Positions 1-6,120 of a stretch of DNA of 10,263 bases are shown here, piece by piece. The notes beneath the pieces were generated by a model. The model was given only the letters and a program-made list of their open reading frames with translations. It was not told the DNA's origin and did no database searches. The stretch spans positions 4,953 through 15,215 of the forward strand of contig DIVC01000046.1 of assembly GCA_002423905.1 (NCBI GenBank), given 5' to 3'. This stretch comes from Idiomarina sp. UBA6142 (lineage in GTDB: Bacteria > Pseudomonadota > Gammaproteobacteria > Enterobacterales > Alteromonadaceae). Made by a program: the position numbers and the translations under genes. Numbering within the stretch: the first letter of the stretch is position 1; the number at the start of each line of letters is the position of its first letter.

Positions 1-965
1 GTTAGGGTACACGGAATGTCCTGCTGGCGATAACGCGTCTTCACCACACAACGTCGTGGAGCCGTCATCGGTTGACGATTCACCCAATGCAATTGCGTTG
101 CAATTAAGCCATTGGCGTAGAGGCGCGGATGGTTTTTGCCTTGCGCAACAAGCAACACATTACGCTCGACATCTTTGTCCACCACGTACCAAGGCTCGCC
201 GCTGTGCTCTGCTAAACCGCCAATAAGTAAACCTTTGCGCTGCCCCAAGGTGTGATACATCAAACCTTCATGTTCGCCCAGTAGCTCGCCATCAACGCTC
301 TCAATAGCACCGCGTTTAGCCGGCAGGTACTGTTGTAGGAAATCTTTAAATTTACGTTCACCAATAAAGCAGATACCGGTTGAATCCTTTTTATCCGCAG
401 TGACCAATCCCTGTTGCTCCGCAATTGCGCGCACCGCTGGCTTTTCAAGTTCACCGACCGGAAATAGCGTTTGCGCAATGTGCTCATGCGACAAGGTATA
501 TAGAAAATAACTTTGGTCTTTATTGTCATCGCGACCGCGCAATAATTGAAATTGGCCCTGATACTCGCGGCGGCGCACATAGTGTCCCGTGGCAATAAAA
601 TCAGCCGCTAAGGCCTCTGCGGCAAATTGTAAAAAGGCTTTAAACTTGATCTCTTTATTGCACATGATATCGGGGTTCGGCGTGCGACCGGCGCGATATT
701 CATCGAGAAAATATTCAAATACGTTATCCCAATACTCGGTGGCAAAATTGACCGTGTGTAAGGTGATGCCAAGGGTATCACAGACCTGCTGGGCATCAGC
801 AAGATCGGTCGCGGCGGCACAGTACTCATCGGTGTCGTCTTCTTCCCAGTTTTTCATGAACAAGCCTTCGACCTGATAGCCTTGTTGCAGCAGCAAATAC
901 GCCGATACGGACGAATCAACACCACCGGACATACCGACAATTACTTTCTGGTTTGACTTGGACAT
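1..965 (-). CDS. mnmA: MnmA, tRNA-specific 2-thiouridylase (C-terminus cut by window edge)
   Basis: MnmA is a cytoplasmic enzyme that activates U34 of tRNA-Lys, -Glu and -Gln with ATP and replaces the C2 oxygen with sulfur delivered by the Tus relay (s2U34). I translated the reading frame from the ATG at 965; 321 codons lie in the window and the frame is open to the left edge, so roughly the last 40-60 residues are missing. The PP-loop SGGVDSS is at residues 13-19. The catalytic cysteine pair falls at Cys102 ([12 protein letters not shown]) and Cys199 ([10 protein letters not shown]), the same numbers as in E. coli MnmA. GHYVRR (about 127-132) and the LGQRKG motif further on also fit the family. 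The upstream Shine-Dalgarno is weak (AGAG). rluE ends 39 bp upstream on the same strand, so the two may be co-transcribed. In E. coli nudJ sits between them; it is absent here. hflD and purB would be expected beyond the left edge. Confidence 0.97.
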   Translation of the reverse strand, partial: MSKSNQKVIVGMSGGVDSSVSAYLLLQQGYQVEGLFMKNWEEDDTDEYCAAATDLADAQQVCDTLGITLHTVNFATEYWDNVFEYFLDEYRAGRTPNPDIMCNKEIKFKAFLQFAAEALAADFIATGHYVRRREYQGQFQLLRGRDDNKDQSYFLYTLSHEHIAQTLFPVGELEKPAVRAIAEQQGLVTADKKDSTGICFIGERKFKDFLQQYLPAKRGAIESVDGELLGEHEGLMYHTLGQRKGLLIGGLAEHSGEPWYVVDKDVERNVLLVAQGKNHPRLYANGLIATQLHWVNRQPMTAPRRCVVKTRYRQQDIPCTL

Positions 966-1004
966 GAGCACTCTAAACTAATGGATAACTACCAAGGCAA
1001 AATT

Positions 1005-1631
1005 TTACCACACTGGGGCAACTTCGCGCCACTCACCTGGCGCCAGGTCGCCGAGATGCCATGGCCCAATTTGGGCACGAATTAACCGTAAGGTGGGATG
1101 TCCCACTGCTGCAGTCATGCGCCGCACTTGGCGATTTCGGCCTTCACGGATGGTTAATTCTATCCAGCTATCTGGAATACTTTGCCGAACCCGAATCGGC
1201 GGATTGCGCGGCCAGACCGAGGGTGGATTGGCGAGCAGGGTCACCTGTGCGGGCAAGGTCATGCCATCGTTAAGTTGGACACCCTGGCCCAGCTGTTGCA
1301 GAGCATACGCTGATGGAATGCCCTCTAGCTGAACCCAGTAGGTCTTCGACATGTTATGGTTTGGATCACTAATACGATGCTGCCAAGAACCGTTATTAGT
1401 CAGTATCAGCAAACCTTCACTATCTTTATCAAGTCGGCCGGCTGCATAGACGTCGGCGATATCGATAAACTGCTTTAACGTCACATCAGTGCGTTCACCG
1501 CTAAACTGTGTGAGCACACCATACGGCTTATTAAACAACAACAACCGCGACTGTTCAGGCTGTGGCCGACTGCGCCGCGCAGCTGAAGGAGATCGAGGTG
1601 GTGCTGGTTTAGGTGGATTAACTTTGTGCAC
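1005..1631 (-). CDS. rluE: RluE-type 23S rRNA pseudouridine synthase
   Basis: The product isomerises a single uridine of 23S rRNA (U2457 in E. coli) to pseudouridine. It is a cytoplasmic RsuA-family enzyme. Using the GTG at 1631, the protein has 208 residues, close to the 217 of E. coli RluE. It starts with a basic, proline-rich tail (about residues 1-30), like the tail of the E. coli protein, then LLLFNKPYG, the catalytic loop GRLDKDSEG with the nucleophile Asp68, the RluE-like segment WPRNPPIR, and GRNRQVRRM (about 164-172). The start is uncertain. The frame stays open to a TTG at 1733, but that lies inside the divergent gene beginning at 1707. No in-frame ATG precedes the conserved domain, and no clear ribosome binding site precedes the GTG. 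A -10-like CATAAT at 1668-1663 would begin the message near 1655, which favours the GTG. The family assignment is firm; only the start is weak. Confidence 0.9.
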   Translation of the reverse strand: MHKVNPPKPAPPRSPSAARRSRPQPEQSRLLLFNKPYGVLTQFSGERTDVTLKQFIDIADVYAAGRLDKDSEGLLILTNNGSWQHRISDPNHNMSKTYWVQLEGIPSAYALQQLGQGVQLNDGMTLPAQVTLLANPPSVWPRNPPIRVRQSIPDSWIELTIREGRNRQVRRMTAAVGHPTLRLIRAQIGPWHLGDLAPGEWREVAPVW

Positions 1632-1706
1632 AGTGGTTGCCGAACTAGCGAATGATTCGGTAATTATGCCATAATCAATGCAATTTAGGACAATTGAGAT
1701 GAGCTT
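1632..1706. promoter_or_regulatory. Divergent promoter region between rluE and the membrane-protein gene
   Basis: These 75 bases must hold the start signals for both divergent genes. They contain a 13-bp near-perfect palindrome, ATTATGCCATAAT (1663-1675), which places a CATAAT hexamer (5 of 6 matches to a -10 box) on each strand. On the minus strand TTGTCC (1693-1688) lies 19 bp upstream of its CATAAT, a longer spacer than optimal. On the plus strand I see no convincing -35 box. The palindrome could also be an operator. The assignment rests only on position and hexamer matches. Confidence 0.35.
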
Positions 1707-2486
1707 GTGAGCCAGGAAAAGCAACCAACACAACGTCTTTCAGTGGGCGACTTTAGTCGTGCATTGCGGGGTGAAATTAAGCTGGAGATAGGGTCAAGCC
1801 TGCAACGTAGCTGGGACATCACCGTCCGTGCTTTACCGATTATGTTGACCGCATTGGCGCTCATCATTGTCATCAATATGCTGTTGCATGGGCTGTTTGA
1901 CCAGTGGATTCCGGTTGATCCAGCGCAACCCAATGTCCGCAATCAATTACTACAAGCAGTGGTTGGCATGTTGGTTATGTCGCCATTAGTCGCTTATTTG
2001 AGTTATGCCGGCATCTTAAATGCGCGTGATCAGAAACCTTTGTGGAGCCATTGGTCGTTGGTGCTTGCTGCGGCGCGGCGCGTTATTGCAGTCACCGCTA
2101 TTCAAGCGGCATTGATGTTGATCATTGTGGTATTGGTGATAGTCATTCCGGTCGCGATTGGATTGCCATTAGGGATTGTTATGGGGCTTTTATTCGTGGC
2201 TTTAGCGTATCTCCAATTAACCTTGATTTTGGCCGTACCGTTAGTGCTTGACCAACAGCTTAGTGCTGTTCGTGCTTGCCTTGGCTCGTGGTTAGTGGTG
2301 ACAAAACTGAGCGGTCCGCTACTGGGCTTATATGCGTTAATGCTGGTGATCTTGTTTATTAGTGCGTTACCGATGATGTTGGGTCTGCTATTTACTGTTC
2401 CCATGCTTTTTAATTTGACCGGTGTGGTTTACGATCAGTTGATTGGGCCAAAATCACCTACAGAATTAGCGCTGGCGGAGAGTTAA
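1707..2486 (+). CDS. Multi-pass inner-membrane protein of unknown function (YciC-like)
   Basis: This is a 259-residue hydrophobic protein. After a soluble N-terminal stretch of about 40 residues, I count five or six membrane segments, at roughly 43-64, 81-104, 126-150, 154-181 and 203-245 (the last probably two helices). The region AVPLVLDQQLSAVRACLGSW (176-195), between membrane segments, recalls the pattern seen in YciC/UPF0259 and related membrane families, where a short polar loop with Ala and a Ser-Trp follows a hydrophobic helix. That is a resemblance, not a firm assignment, and no enzymatic motif is visible. The start is GTG at 1707: the nearby ATG at 1699 is out of frame and meets a stop at once. 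The ribosome binding site is weak (GAG). The next gene starts one base after this stop, so the two are surely co-transcribed, which suggests an envelope role. Confidence 0.75.
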   Translation: MSQEKQPTQRLSVGDFSRALRGEIKLEIGSSLQRSWDITVRALPIMLTALALIIVINMLLHGLFDQWIPVDPAQPNVRNQLLQAVVGMLVMSPLVAYLSYAGILNARDQKPLWSHWSLVLAAARRVIAVTAIQAALMLIIVVLVIVIPVAIGLPLGIVMGLLFVALAYLQLTLILAVPLVLDQQLSAVRACLGSWLVVTKLSGPLLGLYALMLVILFISALPMMLGLLFTVPMLFNLTGVVYDQLIGPKSPTELALAES

Positions 2487-2487
2487 C

Positions 2488-3348
2488 ATGTTACGACGTG
2501 GCTTCTGGTTACTGTGCATTGTTGTTGTCGCATTGGCTGTCTACTTACCGCACTATTGGTTATCACAACAACCCGTGGTGATAGCCACCGACCAACTCGA
2601 ACAATTAACCGAACAACAACGTCAGGTGACCATTTATACCGAAGTCCCCGATTTTAACGAGTACACCGATGTTCGTGATAAAAAACAGGCATTTTTTCAG
2701 TTTTTAGCACCGCTAGTACGGGCTGAAAATATGCTGATTGAAGAACAGCGTGCCATCTTATTAGTGCTTTACCATCGCTGGCAACAGGATCCATCCGCGC
2801 TCGCAGGAGACGACCTCGAGTTTCTCGAACAATTAGCGGTAGAGTATCGTACTGACTTTGATTTAAGCGCTGATAGTGGCATGTTTGTGTCGTTATTAAG
2901 GCGTGTTGATGTCGTCCCTGAAACCTTGATTTTGGTGCAAGCCGCGAATGAATCAGGGTGGGGAACATCACGATTTGCTCGGGATGGCTTAAACTTTTTT
3001 GGCCAATGGTGCTTTCGTGATGGCTGCGGCATGGTGCCGGAAAATAGACTTGAAGGAATGAACCATGAGGTGCGTAAGTTCAAATCTGTGAATGCATCGA
3101 TTCGCAGTTATTTACGCAACATCAACACTCATCCGGCGTATTTCGAATTACGCCTATTGCGTGAGCAACGGCGGGCTGAAGGCAAGGATATTCGTGCGTT
3201 AGATCTTACCCCGGGGTTGTTAAGCTATTCAGAACGCGGCGAGGAATACATTGATGAACTGAATTCCATGATTCGGGTGAATCGCCCCATAATTATTGAC
3301 CTCATTGATGCAGAGAAGCCGCCTAACTTAGATCCACCACCCGAATAA
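2488..3348 (+). CDS. Bax-family membrane-anchored glucosaminidase-like protein
   Basis: The 286-residue protein has a single N-terminal membrane segment (about 5-24) behind MLRR, so it is probably anchored in the inner membrane with its body in the periplasm. The C-terminal half is a glucosaminidase domain (Pfam glucosaminidase, as in E. coli Bax). The core is [10 protein letters not shown] (152-161), with Glu155 as the expected catalytic acid, followed by [28 protein letters not shown] (199-218) and [15 protein letters not shown]. Cys175 and Cys180 flank a loop and could form a disulfide. Members cleave, or are thought to cleave, N-acetylglucosaminyl linkages in peptidoglycan; E. coli Bax is poorly characterised. 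The start has a good ribosome binding site (GGAG at 2477-2480) inside the end of the upstream gene, one base after its stop, implying coupled translation. The end overlaps the convergent ttcA by 26 bp. Confidence 0.85.
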   Translation: MLRRGFWLLCIVVVALAVYLPHYWLSQQPVVIATDQLEQLTEQQRQVTIYTEVPDFNEYTDVRDKKQAFFQFLAPLVRAENMLIEEQRAILLVLYHRWQQDPSALAGDDLEFLEQLAVEYRTDFDLSADSGMFVSLLRRVDVVPETLILVQAANESGWGTSRFARDGLNFFGQWCFRDGCGMVPENRLEGMNHEVRKFKSVNASIRSYLRNINTHPAYFELRLLREQRRAEGKDIRALDLTPGLLSYSERGEEYIDELNSMIRVNRPIIIDLIDAEKPPNLDPPPE

Positions 3349-4246
3349 CAGCGATATCATCGTTATCGCGAAAGTTAAGAAAATCAGTGGGCGTACTATG
3401 ATCAAAAGCGGTATCGCCATCGCTGTTGAATTGCCCATCCGCCTGCAATGCTTTGAAGTTAAAAAGCTGCTGATCAGCCAGATGAGATGGCACCACGTTC
3501 TGTAGGGCGCTAGCCATACTTTCGATGCGCCCAGGAAAACGTTTATCCCACTGTTGCAATAACTCTTTGATGACTTTGCGTTGTAAGTTTTCTTGTGAGC
3601 CGCATAAATTGCAGGGAATAATCGGAAATTGTTGCGCTGCCGCGTAACGGGCAATGTCCTTTTCACGGGCATAGGCTAACGGACGAATGACCACATGTTG
3701 GCCATTGTCACTGACTAATTTCGGTGGCATCGATTTCATTTTGCCGCCATAGAACATGTTCAGCATCAGCGTTTCCAGCATGTCGTCACGATGATGACCT
3801 AAGGCGATTTTAGTCGCACCCAGTTCACTAGCAACGCGATATAAAATACCGCGGCGCAGGCGCGAGCACAGTGCACAGGTGGTTTTACCTTCGGGCACCT
3901 TGTCCTTAACAATGCTATAGGTATCTTCTTCGACAATTTTGTAGTCAACGCCTTGTGCGTCGAGATAGTTCGGCAGCACATGCTCAGGAAAGCCGGGTTG
4001 TTTCTGGTCGAGATTAACCGCAATTAGTTCAAAACGAATAGGCGCAACAGCCTGCAGAAAACGTAAGATGTCGAGCAGGGTATAGCTATCCTTACCACCC
4101 GATAAGCAGACCATGACGCGATCACCATCTTCGATCATATTAAAATCTTGAATGGCTTTGCCGACGTCACGGCGTAGACGTTTTTGTAACTTATTGAAGT
4201 TATAGCGCTTCTTTTCATCGCTGGTTTGAAGCTGGCTGACTGACAT
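3323..4246 (-). CDS. ttcA: TtcA, tRNA 2-thiocytidine(32) synthetase
   Basis: TtcA is a cytoplasmic iron-sulfur enzyme that thiolates C32 of certain tRNAs (s2C32), using ATP to activate the base. With the ATG at 4246 it has 307 residues, about the family length. It carries the PP-loop SGGKDS (49-54), Cys124 and Cys127 in CALC, and Cys212 in CNLCGS; the three cysteines hold the [4Fe-4S] cluster and leave one iron site free for sulfur. [14 protein letters not shown] (about 150-163) is also typical. I prefer the ATG at 4246 to the in-frame GTG at 4258, because AAGGTGAG (4261-4254) sits 7-8 bases before the ATG, whereas it overlaps the GTG. uspE ends 47 bp upstream on the same strand, so the two are probably co-transcribed. 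The last codons overlap the convergent bax-like gene. Confidence 0.97.
   Translation of the reverse strand: MSVSQLQTSDEKKRYNFNKLQKRLRRDVGKAIQDFNMIEDGDRVMVCLSGGKDSYTLLDILRFLQAVAPIRFELIAVNLDQKQPGFPEHVLPNYLDAQGVDYKIVEEDTYSIVKDKVPEGKTTCALCSRLRRGILYRVASELGATKIALGHHRDDMLETLMLNMFYGGKMKSMPPKLVSDNGQHVVIRPLAYAREKDIARYAAAQQFPIIPCNLCGSQENLQRKVIKELLQQWDKRFPGRIESMASALQNVVPSHLADQQLFNFKALQADGQFNSDGDTAFDHSTPTDFLNFRDNDDIAVIRVVDLS
3351..3369 (+). other. Inverted repeat just after the bax-like stop codon
   Basis: GCGATA (3351-3356) and TATCGC (3364-3369) form a 6-bp stem with a 7-base loop, beginning two bases after the stop of the plus-strand gene and lying inside the C-terminal codons of ttcA. No T-run follows on the plus strand, so it is not a classic intrinsic terminator. 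It could stabilise or end the plus-strand message, or be a coincidence of ttcA coding sequence. Confidence 0.3.
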
Positions 4247-4272
4247 AATTACGCTCACCTTGACATCAACTA

Positions 4273-4300
4273 TTGACCAAAAAACGGCGGCGATTATACC
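4273..4300 (+). promoter_or_regulatory. Promoter-like hexamers antisense to uspE (speculative)
   Basis: In the uspE-ttcA gap, the plus strand reads TTGACC (4273-4278), a 16-base spacer, then TATACC (4295-4300): 5 of 6 and 4 of 6 matches to sigma-70 boxes. Transcription from here would run antisense into uspE. Matches this good occur by chance, and there is no supporting gene on the plus strand. Confidence 0.15.
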
Positions 4301-5223
4301 TTAACGGGTGACTGAAATCCTTCCGGTTTTACCGCTAACAGGTCACAATTAATGCGTTCAATGACGTGTTCTGCAGTATTACCCAGCAGCGCTGCGGTAA
4401 AACCGGTGCGGCCAATGGTGCCAAGTACCACGAGTTCAGCATCGAGTTGCTCGGCAAGGCTCGGAATGACTTGCTCAGGAAGACCTTCTTCGACATGCAG
4501 CTTTGACTCAGCAATAGCAAAAGGCTCGGCATGTTCACGCAGTGCTTGTTGGTGATTTGCTGCGATCGCTTCGCGATAATTACTGCTATCGAATTCTGGG
4601 ATTTCCGCGGCGATGGTGATAGGCGCTCCGGGAAAAGCATTCACTAAATGAACGTCAGCGTTTAGGCATTGGGCAAATTTCAAGGCGGTAGCCGTGATAC
4701 GGTTATTCAAGGAGCAATGATGATCATGCTCACCGGTGGTATGAATAGCAGCAAGTACTTTCCCGCCTGATGGCCACTGATGTTCCTTGACCAATAACAC
4801 CAGACAAGGTGCCTTGCGTAAGAGATGCCAATCGGTTGGTGTAAAGAACAGGCTAGCCAGACCTTCGCGCGGGTGGGTGGCTTTAACAATAATGTCGTGC
4901 CCTCCGGCTATGGCACACTCGATAATGGCTTCAAAGGGACGGTTATGCCATACCACGTTGATCTCTATAGCGAGCCCTTGGGTGTCATAATCTTCGAGTA
5001 GATCTCCAATCCAAACCTTACGATCATAGAGTAAACTGTTTCGCATGGCGTCGCGTTCAGTCGCCGCCAACATGGTGGTCATTTCGTAAGAAAAATCGTA
5101 GATGGATACCATTAATGTGACGGAGGCACCGCTGATCCGAGCTAAATGCAAGGCGCGGTTTAAGGCTTTCTGCTCGATAGTGTTTGGGTCAAGTACTACC
5201 AATATCTTTGCTACACAGCTCAT
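4294..5223 (-). CDS. uspE: UspE, tandem-domain universal stress protein
   Basis: This is a 309-residue cytoplasmic protein made of two universal-stress (UspA-fold) domains, about residues 1-147 and 154-300, close to the 316 of E. coli UspE. Diagnostic segments are [12 protein letters not shown] (41-52), [12 protein letters not shown] (90-101) and [14 protein letters not shown] (127-140) in the first domain. The second domain carries the nucleotide-loop signature GTIGRTG (268-274) with GNTAEHV (281-287); the first domain lacks it, as expected for this family. In E. coli UspE acts in stress resistance, motility and aggregation, with no known enzymatic reaction. The ATG at 5223 is preceded by AAGGA about 10 bases upstream. 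In many gammaproteobacteria fnr lies immediately upstream of uspE; here a DsbD/SafE-like gene does, 64 bp away, and ttcA follows downstream. Confidence 0.96.
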   Translation of the reverse strand: MSCVAKILVVLDPNTIEQKALNRALHLARISGASVTLMVSIYDFSYEMTTMLAATERDAMRNSLLYDRKVWIGDLLEDYDTQGLAIEINVVWHNRPFEAIIECAIAGGHDIIVKATHPREGLASLFFTPTDWHLLRKAPCLVLLVKEHQWPSGGKVLAAIHTTGEHDHHCSLNNRITATALKFAQCLNADVHLVNAFPGAPITIAAEIPEFDSSNYREAIAANHQQALREHAEPFAIAESKLHVEEGLPEQVIPSLAEQLDAELVVLGTIGRTGFTAALLGNTAEHVIERINCDLLAVKPEGFQSPVKV

Positions 5224-5287
5224 TGTGTCATCTTCCTTATTATCTCCAATGCATCCAGTCTAGCTAAGATTTGGAAAACTTTCTAAT
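5224..5287 (-). promoter_or_regulatory. Intergenic gap upstream of uspE
   Basis: These 64 bases separate the stop of the SafE-like gene from uspE. They hold the uspE ribosome binding site (AAGGA). I see no FNR box (TTGAT-N4-ATCAA), no hairpin followed by a T-run, and no strong promoter hexamer pair at proper spacing; a GATAAT lies too close to the start codon to be convincing. Read-through from the cco genes into uspE is therefore possible. Confidence 0.4.
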
Positions 5288-5944
5288 TTAGTGAGCGAAT
5301 AGTTGTCGCAACGCAATGACTGCAGTCCACAGCCCGTAGGCTATCAAGAGCAGGCCCATCAATTGACGAAATCCTTGTGAGCGTAAAAAACTTTGTAGGG
5401 TTTTTGAAAACCAACCAAAAGCAAGCATAGCGGGCAGGGTGCCGAGACCAAACAAGATCATGTAAAGTGCTCCGGAACTGGCGCTGCCACTCAGTGCTGC
5501 CCAGCTTAAGGCACTGTAGACTAAGCCACAAGGTAACCAGCCCCAGACCATGCCTGCGGCCAATAAGGCTGGGTAACTGGTGCGGTTACGACTGCGTTGA
5601 GCCAGCGGCTGCAGTAACCGCCATAAGGGTTTGCCTAAGGCTTCGAGGTGGCGTAACACCAACCACCAACCACCATAATAAAGCCCAAGTAACACTAACA
5701 GCAGTGCAGCCAGTAGGCGCAAATAAATCAGGCCATGCACCGAGCCACTGGCTAAGTGTGTGAATGCGGCGCCGATAAGCGCCCCAGCGACTGCGTAGGA
5801 AATAATTCGACCGCTGTTATAGAGCAGCAATTGTCGCCACGTGGCATGTTGGCCTAGCGCTCCGGCGAGCCCACCGCACATCATTAAGCAATGCCCGGCG
5901 CCGGCCAGGCCCATCAATACTGCTGCGAGCGCATCAAAGTTCAT
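5288..5944 (-). CDS. DsbD/TauE-SafE-like membrane protein of the cbb3 assembly cluster
   Basis: The 218-residue protein has about six membrane helices (roughly 5-29, 43-64, 72-95, 126-150, 156-180, 192-213). It belongs to the group annotated as 'sulfite exporter TauE/SafE' or cytochrome biogenesis transmembrane (DsbD_2) proteins. The first helix carries GHCLMMCGG (17-25) with Cys19, Met21, Met22 and Cys23, and the fourth carries WGWLPCG with Cys139. This layout resembles the paired helix cysteines of DsbD/CcdA and would also suit Cu(I) binding. Members are commonly encoded directly after ccoS, which suggests a role in copper or thiol supply for cbb3 oxidase, but function is not established and sulfite export is unlikely to be the real job. 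Its ATG overlaps the ccoS stop by 4 bp (ATGA), so translation is coupled. Confidence 0.88.
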   Translation of the reverse strand: MNFDALAAVLMGLAGAGHCLMMCGGLAGALGQHATWRQLLLYNSGRIISYAVAGALIGAAFTHLASGSVHGLIYLRLLAALLLVLLGLYYGGWWLVLRHLEALGKPLWRLLQPLAQRSRNRTSYPALLAAGMVWGWLPCGLVYSALSWAALSGSASSGALYMILFGLGTLPAMLAFGWFSKTLQSFLRSQGFRQLMGLLLIAYGLWTAVIALRQLFAH

Positions 5945-6120
5945 GGGTGAGGTTCATCATCATTTGGTTTGTTCGGCTTTTTGTCATCATCGAGCAAAAT
6001 ATTCATGCCTTGACGCTCCAGATCTTCAAATTGATCACTGCGCACGGCCCAGAAAAAAATAGCCACAGCCACCACCACAAACAGAATGGCGATAGGAATT
6101 AAGACATAGAGGCTGTCCAT
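5941..6120 (-). CDS. ccoS: CcoS, cbb3-type oxidase maturation protein
   Basis: CcoS is a 59-residue single-pass membrane protein needed to put the heme and copper cofactors into the CcoN subunit of cbb3 oxidase. It has the typical form: MDSLYVLIPIAILFV, a helix at about 6-26, then FFWAVRSDQFEDLERQG and ILLDDD, and a charged proline/aspartate tail of about 14 residues. The ATG at 6120 shares its first base with the TAA of ccoI (TAATG), and the stop overlaps the next start by 4 bp. A longer in-frame opening back to 6252 lies within ccoI and is not the start. Confidence 0.95.
   Translation of the reverse strand: MDSLYVLIPIAILFVVVAVAIFFWAVRSDQFEDLERQGMNILLDDDKKPNKPNDDEPHP

Noticed and set aside
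589..876. Plus-strand open frame of 95 codons opposite mnmA
   Set aside because: It is antisense to mnmA, whose catalytic motifs read cleanly on the minus strand; the plus-strand product shows no recognisable features.
3328..3672. Minus-strand open frame of 114 codons
   Set aside because: It is a shifted-frame shadow within the C-terminal half of ttcA, which is intact in its own frame.
4259..4280. FNR-box-like TTGACATCAA near ttcA
   Set aside because: The two half-sites lack the 4-base spacer of the FNR consensus TTGAT-N4-ATCAA, so FNR binding is not supported.
4279..4292. T-run (TTTTTT on the minus strand) after uspE as a terminator
   Set aside because: The GC-rich CGCCGCCG before it has no complementary partner, so no hairpin forms; uspE and ttcA are more likely read together.
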